Positions 6,775 through 11,173 of a stretch of DNA of 11,173 bases are shown here, piece by piece (the first letter of the stretch is position 1; every line of letters starts with the position of its first letter). This DNA is from Candidatus Aenigmatarchaeota archaeon (GTDB lineage: Archaea; Aenigmatarchaeota; Aenigmatarchaeia; QMZP01), in NCBI GenBank assembly GCA_016198605.1, contig JACQIG010000040.1:1-11173 (forward strand), written 5' to 3'. The notes beneath the pieces are model-generated. The model did not search any database, had not been told where the DNA came from, and saw only the letters and a program-made list of their open reading frames with translations. The translations under genes were made by a program, and so were the position numbers.

Positions 6775-7450
6775 GGTCTTCAGGTCAGAGGCAGGCTTCA
6801 GGGAATATGATGTTCCTTATACGGAAAGGATGCGCATATTGGATCTGCTGTTTTACATACAGCGCAATCTCGAGGGGTCGCTTGCGTTCCGCTGGAACTG
6901 CAGAGAAGGGATATGCGGCTCCTGTGCAATGAGGGTGAATGGCAGGCCTGTTCTTGCATGCAAAGAAGAGGTGAAGGGTAATGAAATAACAGTCGAGCCC
7001 CTTAAAGTATTCCCTGTTGTTAAAGACCTTGTAACTGACAGAGCTGAGATATACATCAAAGAAAAAACCCTGCAGCTGCATTTCATCGGAGAAAAAAGCG
7101 GCGGCTTCTACAAAATCAGCGAGGCTGAAATAAAGAGGGCTTCTGAGTTCAGGAAATGCATAGATTGCCTTATCTGCCATGATGTCTGCCATGCCAACAG
7201 GGAGAAGCTTGACTATACAGGGCCCAGGAACCTTGTGAAGGTCATGGCCCAGCAGCTCCACCCGAGGAATACCCTGGACCGTGTCCCTCTTCTGGAGGGG
7301 GCAGGCGTTAATTTCTGCAATGTCACCCGCTGCTGCCAGCAGGTCTGCCCGCAGGAAATACATATCACGACTAATGGCATTATACCGCTGAAAGAGGCCT
7401 TCATTTCAGAGAAGGGCCTTATCGCCAGGTTGCTGGGGAGGAACAAATGA
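6755..7450 (+). CDS. sdhB: Succinate dehydrogenase/fumarate reductase iron-sulfur subunit
   Basis: The 231-residue subunit passes electrons from the flavoprotein to the membrane through three clusters. The plant-type [2Fe-2S] ligands are Cys49, 54, 57 and 69 (NCREGICGSC...LAC). The second domain has CIDCLICHDVC (Cys135, 138, 141, 145) and CNVTRCCQQVCP, in which Cys188, 194 and 198 keep the C-x5-C-x3-CP spacing of the [3Fe-4S]/[4Fe-4S] region. So all three canonical clusters appear possible. Cys193 is an extra cysteine next to a ligand. The start at 6755 gives a standard N-terminus (MKEIKVKVFR) and lies within the end of sdhA; an upstream in-frame ATG at 6719 is rejected. The TGA overlaps the next ATG. 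Confidence 0.95.
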   Translation: MKEIKVKVFRSEAGFREYDVPYTERMRILDLLFYIQRNLEGSLAFRWNCREGICGSCAMRVNGRPVLACKEEVKGNEITVEPLKVFPVVKDLVTDRAEIYIKEKTLQLHFIGEKSGGFYKISEAEIKRASEFRKCIDCLICHDVCHANREKLDYTGPRNLVKVMAQQLHPRNTLDRVPLLEGAGVNFCNVTRCCQQVCPQEIHITTNGIIPLKEAFISEKGLIARLLGRNK

Positions 7451-8091
7451 TGGACAACAAGATCATGAGCCTTCTAATATTTGTCTTGGTGTTTACCACA
7501 ATGCCTTCTGTCAGGGCTCATGACCACCCTGTTTACTTTCCTGAGGCAATCACACCAGAGGAGGTCTCTGCCCTGCCCCTGGAAGGTCAGGTTATCTGGT
7601 GGGGATGGAATATTCACGACAGGATTCACTGGATAGCTGTTGTCCTCATGTTTTACACATGCTACCATTTCAGGTTCTGGAAAGGAAGGAAAACGCACCC
7701 TAAGGGCTGTTTTAAGGAGAGGGACCCCGGCTATTCAGGCGAGAACAGGCTTGATGCATATCATAGGTATTTCTGGTACGCCAATGTTATACTTATACTT
7801 ATACACTGGTCAGAGGTGCTGACAGGACTGCAATACGGAGTGGGGTACAACTATGTCTTCTCCTATCAGGTTCCGGGGATAATATTTGAGGTCTTCTATG
7901 TTGTTGCATTCTCCCTGTGGCTTTTCTCGTGCCACTTCTTCAGGTTTTTTGGCGGCGGCGGATGCACTGCATGCGGGGGATTCAAAAGGGCATACTCAGG
8001 CATCTCAGTGCTAAATGCAAGGCATGGCATTTTCATGTGGCTTGCCCTTCTGTCCTTTGTGTTGCTCCTGCTGGTCCAGGGCCATCTGTAG
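7447..8091 (+). CDS. Histidine-rich membrane subunit, probable SDH/FRD cytochrome b-like anchor
   Basis: The 214-residue protein follows sdhB with a 4-bp overlap and a strong GGGGAGG Shine-Dalgarno 5 bases before the start, so it is very likely the membrane anchor and quinone/heme subunit. It begins with a signal-peptide-like segment (5-22) ending VRA, with predicted cleavage before His25. Four membrane segments follow (about 59-77, 108-128, 145-167, 193-211). Histidines at or in these helices (57, 61, 74, 106, 120, 163, 193) are candidate heme b ligands. A CTAC motif (173-176) in a Gly-rich loop lacks the His needed for c-type heme. No second anchor gene follows. The layout recalls one-subunit diheme cytochromes of the b561/FdnI kind or five-helix FrdC, but I do not recognise the family confidently. 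Met at 7450 is an alternative start. Confidence 0.75.
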   Translation: MMDNKIMSLLIFVLVFTTMPSVRAHDHPVYFPEAITPEEVSALPLEGQVIWWGWNIHDRIHWIAVVLMFYTCYHFRFWKGRKTHPKGCFKERDPGYSGENRLDAYHRYFWYANVILILIHWSEVLTGLQYGVGYNYVFSYQVPGIIFEVFYVVAFSLWLFSCHFFRFFGGGGCTACGGFKRAYSGISVLNARHGIFMWLALLSFVLLLLVQGHL

Positions 8092-8094
8092 GGG

Positions 8095-8340
8095 CTAGAA
8101 CTCAAAAAATTCCATGGTGGGGAAGAGCAGTTGGATGATGAAGATCGCGAGGACCGCAAAGAGCAGTATCACCTTCGCGTAAAGCGTTTTTCCCCTGAAT
8201 TCATACAGCGCAAGGGCGGCAATGAGAATCAGAAGAAAAACGAGCAGCGGCAGCCCCGCATAATTATGGTACGAGCCTGTATGTGCAGAGGCCACCGCAG
8301 GAAGCGCGTATAGGAATGAGAGAATGGAGATCTTTTTCAT
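8095..8340 (-). CDS. Small membrane protein with signal peptide
   Basis: The 81-residue product begins MKKISILSFLYALPAVASA, a good signal peptide predicted to leave His20 as the first mature residue (HTGSYHNYAG). Two membrane segments follow (about 29-46 and 54-74) and the end is acidic-aromatic (MEFFEF). The start at 8340 is preferred over a longer frame back to 8430, because the extra residues overlap the aconitase small subunit and lack membrane character, and because a TATA-like element lies 26 bp upstream of 8340. It is the last gene of the minus-strand group, 46 bp after the aconitase small subunit, and converges on the SDH membrane subunit with a 3-bp gap. I do not recognise a family; a small respiratory-complex subunit is a possibility. 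Confidence 0.65.
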   Translation of the reverse strand: MKKISILSFLYALPAVASAHTGSYHNYAGLPLLVFLLILIAALALYEFRGKTLYAKVILLFAVLAIFIIQLLFPTMEFFEF

Positions 8341-8362
8341 GATTAATATTGCATTTTCCAGA

Positions 8363-8370
8363 TAGATAAA
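8363..8370 (-). promoter_or_regulatory. TATA-like element upstream of the small membrane protein
   Basis: The minus strand reads TTTATCTA at 8363-8370, centred about 26 bp before the ATG at 8340, in the 46-bp gap after the aconitase small subunit. It would permit a separate leaderless transcript for the small membrane protein. Confidence 0.3.
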
Positions 8371-8386
8371 CCTGTTCCCTCTTTTG

Positions 8387-8899
8387 CTACTCCCACGGGA
8401 ACCTCTTATTCTTCCTGTAATACTCGACAAGGCCCCCTGCCTTCTGCAGCTCTTCCAGGAAGCCTGAGACTTTTTTTGCCTGGAAAGCCCTGCCCGTCCT
8501 AAGGTTTTTTACGGTCCACTCTTTCAGGTCTATTTCCAGTGCGTCCCCATCCTTGGCCTCCTTTGTTATCCCGGGGATTTCCAGGGCGGGCAGGCCTATT
8601 GCTATTGCATTCCGGAAGAATATCCTTGCGAAGCTTTCCGCAATGACGGCGGCTATCCCGCAGTATTTTATCGCTATCGGGGCCTGTTCCCTGCTTGAGC
8701 CGCCCCCGAAATTCTCGCCTGCAACAATGAAATTCCCCTTCCTGACTTTTTTGGGGAATTCCGGGTCTATGCCGTACATCGCGTATTTTGCAAGCTCATA
8801 AGGGTCGTTGGTCCTTGATTTGAACCTGAACGGTATTATAAGGTCCGTATTCACGAAATCCCCGAACTTATGAGCCTTCCCTTTCAACATCATAAGCAT
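8387..8899 (-). CDS. Aconitase-family hydratase, small (swivel) subunit, LeuD-like
   Basis: The 170-residue swivel-domain subunit pairs with the large subunit encoded just upstream. Family motifs are GKAHKFGDFVNTDLIIP (7-23), IVAGENFGGGSSREQAP with the catalytic Ser-Arg (58-74), and SFARIFFRNAIAIGLP (89-104); the usual His after SSRE is Gln. The substrate loop reads FRFKSRTNDP (24-33). In this family an Arg at this loop (as in the YLRT of homoaconitase) goes with tricarboxylate substrates, while isopropylmalate isomerases have hydrophobic residues there, so citrate/isocitrate is a reasonable substrate. The ATG at 8899 overlaps the large-subunit stop (TGATG); Met at 8890 gives a more usual N-terminus and is equally possible. 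The frame extends to 9085 but that part lies within the large subunit. Confidence 0.85.
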   Translation of the reverse strand: MLMMLKGKAHKFGDFVNTDLIIPFRFKSRTNDPYELAKYAMYGIDPEFPKKVRKGNFIVAGENFGGGSSREQAPIAIKYCGIAAVIAESFARIFFRNAIAIGLPALEIPGITKEAKDGDALEIDLKEWTVKNLRTGRAFQAKKVSGFLEELQKAGGLVEYYRKNKRFPWE

Positions 8900-10179
8900 C
8901 ACAAATATTTCCCCGGGTCTGCAATCCTCCCTTCTATGGCAGAGGCGACTACCGCTGCAGGCGAAGCCAGGTACACCTTGGCTGTCAGTGCGCCCATCCT
9001 GCCTGTATAGTTCCTTGGCGAGCATGAGATGCAGACCTCGTTCTCCCCAAGGACGCCCATGTGGGTCCCGACGCAGGCCCCGCAAGTGGAGTTGGTGAAC
9101 GTGGCTCCGGCCTGCATGAAGATGGCCACATATCCCTTCATGATGGCCTCCAGGTAAACCCTCCTTGATGAGGGCGTTATCACAAGCCTTGTGCCAGGCT
9201 TCACCTTCCTTCCCTTGAGCATGTGGGCCGCAATGGCCAGGTCTTCCATCCTGCAGTTGGTTGTGGAACCAAGGAACGCCTCGTTTACCTCAACCCCTTC
9301 CGCCTCTGACAGCGGCTTTACCCTGTCAACATGCTCGGGAAGTGTGACCTGGGGCTCAAGGCTGTTAAGATCGATGTCCATCTCCTTTGCATATTCAGCA
9401 TCTTTTCCAGATTTTATTATCATTTCCGGTTTTCTTCCAACACGCTTCAAATAGGATTCCGTAATCTTGTCGTATTCAAACACCGAATTCTTCGCCCCGC
9501 ATTCCACGGAATTGTTGCAGATGCAGGCCCTGGTGTCAATGCTGAAGCTTTTCGCTTCCCCTGCCCACTCAAGGCCCTTGTAGTTGGCCCCGTCCTCGCC
9601 CAGCTGCCCTATCAGCCGCATTATCACATCCCTCCCGAAGACGCCTTTCCTGAATTTCCCCGCGACGTTTACCCTGAGAGTTTCAGGGACCCTCAGCCAT
9701 ATCTTCCCCGAGGCCCAGATGGCTGCCATCTCGGTGGAGCCGATGCCTGTTGCGAAAGCCCCCAGGGCACCGGCCTGGTTGGTATGCGAATCCGCCCCCA
9801 TGAGAAGTGTGCCTGGAACAATCTGCTCCTCCATTATTGTCTGGTGGGATATGCTGCCCTCAATGACCGTGCAGCCCGTCTGCCTGCAGAAGTCCCTTAC
9901 CATCTTGTGCAGGTTTGCAACCTTCTCATCCGCGGGGGGATAAGTGTGGTCCAGGTAAAGGAAAATCCTTTTGGGGTCAAAGACCTTCTTGAGGCCCATC
10001 TCATTGAATACCTTTATCGCAAGGGGGCCTGTGGAATCCTGGGCAAGCGCCATGTCAACCTTGACGACGGCGATATCGCCTGCCTTTAAGGCCGTCCTGT
10101 TTACGGATTTTACATTAAGGATCTTCTCGGCAAAGGTCAGCGAATCATCTTCCAGGATCCGCTTGGAAAATGAGTCCAT
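8899..10179 (-). CDS. Aconitase-family hydratase, large subunit, LeuC-like (probable aconitase)
   Basis: The 426-residue subunit carries the Fe-S-binding half of an aconitase/isopropylmalate isomerase/homoaconitase enzyme. Family motifs include MGADSHTNQAGALGAFATGIGSTE (127-150), GEDGANYKGLEWAGE, and TCGACVG with Cys366 and Cys369. The third cluster ligand is odd: the usual GSCTN-G/S-R motif reads GSTTNCR, with Thr at the ligand position (307) and a Cys three residues later (310 in the motif TNCR, residue 309). Near the C-terminus the common STSNRNF is SCSPRNY. In this TCA setting, the likely role is citrate-isocitrate isomerisation; no leucine or lysine biosynthesis genes are nearby. A TATA-like octamer 26 bp upstream suggests a leaderless start at 10179. 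The stop overlaps the small-subunit start. Confidence 0.88.
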   Translation of the reverse strand: MDSFSKRILEDDSLTFAEKILNVKSVNRTALKAGDIAVVKVDMALAQDSTGPLAIKVFNEMGLKKVFDPKRIFLYLDHTYPPADEKVANLHKMVRDFCRQTGCTVIEGSISHQTIMEEQIVPGTLLMGADSHTNQAGALGAFATGIGSTEMAAIWASGKIWLRVPETLRVNVAGKFRKGVFGRDVIMRLIGQLGEDGANYKGLEWAGEAKSFSIDTRACICNNSVECGAKNSVFEYDKITESYLKRVGRKPEMIIKSGKDAEYAKEMDIDLNSLEPQVTLPEHVDRVKPLSEAEGVEVNEAFLGSTTNCRMEDLAIAAHMLKGRKVKPGTRLVITPSSRRVYLEAIMKGYVAIFMQAGATFTNSTCGACVGTHMGVLGENEVCISCSPRNYTGRMGALTAKVYLASPAAVVASAIEGRIADPGKYL

Positions 10180-10201
10180 GAAGGCTAATTATAAGGCCTT
10201 A

Positions 10202-10209
10202 CATAAAAA
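10202..10209 (-). promoter_or_regulatory. TATA box of the aconitase genes
   Basis: The minus strand reads TTTTTATG at 10202-10209, centred about 26 bp before the large-subunit ATG at 10179 and just past the cupin stop at 10217. Transcription would begin at or near the ATG, so the two-subunit hydratase may be transcribed separately from the cupin gene. Confidence 0.4.
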
Positions 10210-10216
10210 TGAATGC

Positions 10217-10708
10217 TCACTCCTCCAGCCACACTATGTCGTCCTGGTCAAAGGCCGGGGTGGAGAATAGTATGAATTCAAAAGGCCCGTTGCTTATTGT
10301 TTTCACCTTGTGGGGGACGTCAGCCGGTATCACTACCAGCTGGCCCGGCCCGACCTCTGCCTTGACATCGCCTATCATGCCTTCAGCCTTGCCGCCAAGG
10401 ACGTAAAGTATGTGGTTCTCCTTGGGGTGCTTGTGGAGCTTCACCTCGTTTTCTATCTTGAAGAACTCTATACTGCCGCTCTGCGCATGCAGAACCTCTG
10501 TGAACTCGAAACCTCCCCTCTGCTGGTCAAAATCCTTCTGGAACTCCTCTGCAACGTTGATTACAGCCGGCTCCAATGTAGAAGTTTGTGATGCCGGCAC
10601 TGGTAGCACATAGCTCACTGAAATGCCTATTGCTGCGCCTATCAGGAGAAGCAATGCATATTCAATGTACAGGCTTGAGGACTTCTTTACCTTCTTTATA
10701 TTCCTCAT
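10217..10708 (-). CDS. Membrane-tethered cupin-domain protein
   Basis: The 163-residue protein has a basic N-terminus (MRNIKKVKK), one membrane segment (about 14-34) and a single cupin domain in the C-terminal half. The metal-binding motif is HKHPKE (His92, His94, Glu97) and the second motif is GQLVVIPADVPHKV (His133), so a mononuclear metal site looks intact. By the positive-inside rule the cupin should face outside the cytoplasm. Substrate and reaction cannot be inferred, since single cupins serve as enzymes, sugar-binding domains or sensors. The gene begins 22 bp after the E2 stop and has its own TATA-like element plus a palindrome in front of the start, so it may be separately controlled. 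The start at 10708 is the only good one that keeps the basic N-terminus and anchor. Confidence 0.85.
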   Translation of the reverse strand: MRNIKKVKKSSSLYIEYALLLLIGAAIGISVSYVLPVPASQTSTLEPAVINVAEEFQKDFDQQRGGFEFTEVLHAQSGSIEFFKIENEVKLHKHPKENHILYVLGGKAEGMIGDVKAEVGPGQLVVIPADVPHKVKTISNGPFEFILFSTPAFDQDDIVWLEE

Positions 10709-10710
10709 AA

Positions 10711-10723
10711 TGACAAATTGTCA
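10711..10723. promoter_or_regulatory. Operator-like palindrome at the cupin gene start
   Basis: TGACAAATTGTCA is a perfect inverted repeat with 6-bp half-sites around one central base. It lies between the TATA-like element (10729-10736) and the ATG of the cupin gene, at -3 to -15 relative to that start. A protein bound here would block initiation, as archaeal repressors do. No cognate regulator is identified. Confidence 0.5.
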
Positions 10724-10728
10724 GTAAG

Positions 10729-10736
10729 TTTTAAAA
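10729..10736 (-). promoter_or_regulatory. TATA box of the cupin gene
   Basis: TTTTAAAA at 10729-10736 is centred about 25 bp before the cupin ATG, consistent with a leaderless transcript. It overlaps the TAA stop codon of the E2 gene (10731-10733). Confidence 0.4.
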
Positions 10737-11173
10737 GCCTTGCTCACCTTCAAGCCGTATCTCCCGCGGGCTCTCCAGCAGTTTTATGAGGTCTGTAACA
10801 AACCTGGCGGCTTCAGCGCCATCCAAGACCCTGTGGTCAAAACTGAGGGATAAGGGAAGTATCTTCCTTATCACAATCCTGTTGTCCCTTACGACCGGCT
10901 TCTCCCTTATCTGGCCCGTTGCCAGTATGGCAACCTCCGGGTAGTTGATTATCGGGGTCGCGTGCGTGCCGCCTATTATCCCTATGTTGGTTATCGTGAA
11001 CGTCCCGCCCTTGAGGTCCATCATGTCAAGGGTGCGCGTCCTGGCCTTCTCCGCAAGTTCCTGTATGTTCTTCGCAACCTGGAATATGTCCTGCGTTTCC
11101 GCCCGCTTTATTACTGGCACAACCAGCCCGCCTTCTATGTCCACCGCTATCCCGATGTTGTAGTATTTCTTCA
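10731..11173 (-). CDS. 2-oxoacid dehydrogenase E2 acyltransferase, C-terminal part (5' end outside window)
   Basis: The last 146 residues of a dihydrolipoamide acyltransferase are present, and the frame stays open to the right edge. It reads KKYYNIGIAVDIEGGLVVPV at the window edge, then GGTFTITNIGIIGGTHATPIINYPEVAIL, and ends with the catalytic SLSFDHRVLDGAEAARF, in which the His-Asp of DHRxxDG form the active site. E2 moves the acyl group from lipoyl to CoA in pyruvate, 2-oxoglutarate or branched-chain dehydrogenase complexes; the sequence here does not settle which. The TCA neighbours make 2-oxoglutarate attractive. The lipoyl and peripheral subunit-binding domains would lie beyond the window. 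The internal GTG at 11144 is not the start. Confidence 0.93.
   Translation of the reverse strand, partial: KKYYNIGIAVDIEGGLVVPVIKRAETQDIFQVAKNIQELAEKARTRTLDMMDLKGGTFTITNIGIIGGTHATPIINYPEVAILATGQIREKPVVRDNRIVIRKILPLSLSFDHRVLDGAEAARFVTDLIKLLESPREIRLEGEQGF

Noticed and set aside
7960..7980. c-type heme motif in the SDH membrane subunit
   Set aside because: The motif is CTACG, without the His required after CxxC.
8341..8430. 30-residue N-terminal extension of the small membrane protein
   Set aside because: It would overlap the aconitase small subunit and place polar residues before a clear signal peptide; the start at 8340 fits better.
8900..9085. N-terminal extension of the aconitase small subunit
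   Set aside because: The extra residues overlap the large-subunit gene and do not resemble the family; the TGATG overlap at 8897-8901 gives a natural start.
9331..10089. Plus-strand frame of 252 codons
   Set aside because: It is antisense to the aconitase large subunit, whose conserved motifs cover the same DNA; the long frame is a by-product of codon bias.
1..11173. tRNA, rRNA or insertion sequence genes
   Set aside because: No cloverleaf-type sequence, rRNA-like stretch, transposase motif or terminal inverted repeats with target duplications were seen on reading both strands.

Overview
The window looks archaeal. Evidence from the sequence: TATA-like octamers centred about 25-29 bp upstream of several start codons with little room for a leader; genes joined by ATGA and TGATG stop/start overlaps; frequent AGG and ATA codons; and archaeal-type products (a LeuC/LeuD-type two-subunit aconitase-family hydratase, a membrane-anchored winged-helix regulator and a stand-alone PRC-barrel protein). 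A TCA-cycle island in a compact genome recalls the Micrarchaeota/ARMAN lineages, which are known to carry TCA genes, but the lineage cannot be fixed from this window.

Layout. Positions 1-77 hold the last 24 codons of a plus-strand gene. Positions 78-198 carry three perfect short hairpins between convergent genes. On the minus strand follow a double PRC-barrel protein (199-696) and a secreted/membrane-anchored winged-helix regulator (830-1735). A 241-bp divergent intergenic region (1736-1976) has two further inverted repeats and separates the regulator from a tight plus-strand operon of six genes (1977-8091): isocitrate dehydrogenase, citrate synthase, malate dehydrogenase, and succinate dehydrogenase/fumarate reductase flavoprotein, iron-sulfur and membrane subunits. 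Three bases after that operon, convergent minus-strand genes begin, read from the right edge: a 2-oxoacid dehydrogenase E2 (5' end outside the window), a membrane-tethered cupin, aconitase-family large and small subunits, and an 81-residue membrane protein that ends next to the SDH membrane subunit. No stretch over 300 bp lacks a gene.

How it works together. Citrate synthase makes citrate, the LeuC/LeuD-like pair would isomerise it, isocitrate dehydrogenase makes 2-oxoglutarate, the E2 could belong to a 2-oxoglutarate (or pyruvate/branched-chain) dehydrogenase, SDH/FRD interconverts succinate and fumarate at the membrane, and malate dehydrogenase regenerates oxaloacetate. Succinyl-CoA synthetase and fumarase are not in the window. 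Both nicotinamide-dependent enzymes carry residues that suggest NADP(H). The most unusual points are the displaced iron-sulfur cysteine in the aconitase large subunit, the atypical single SDH membrane subunit with a predicted cleavable signal and its convergent small neighbour (both predicted to begin with His after cleavage), and several ordered DNA structures: tandem hairpins, a 10-bp repeat array upstream of a TATA box, and a palindrome between TATA and start codon of the cupin gene.
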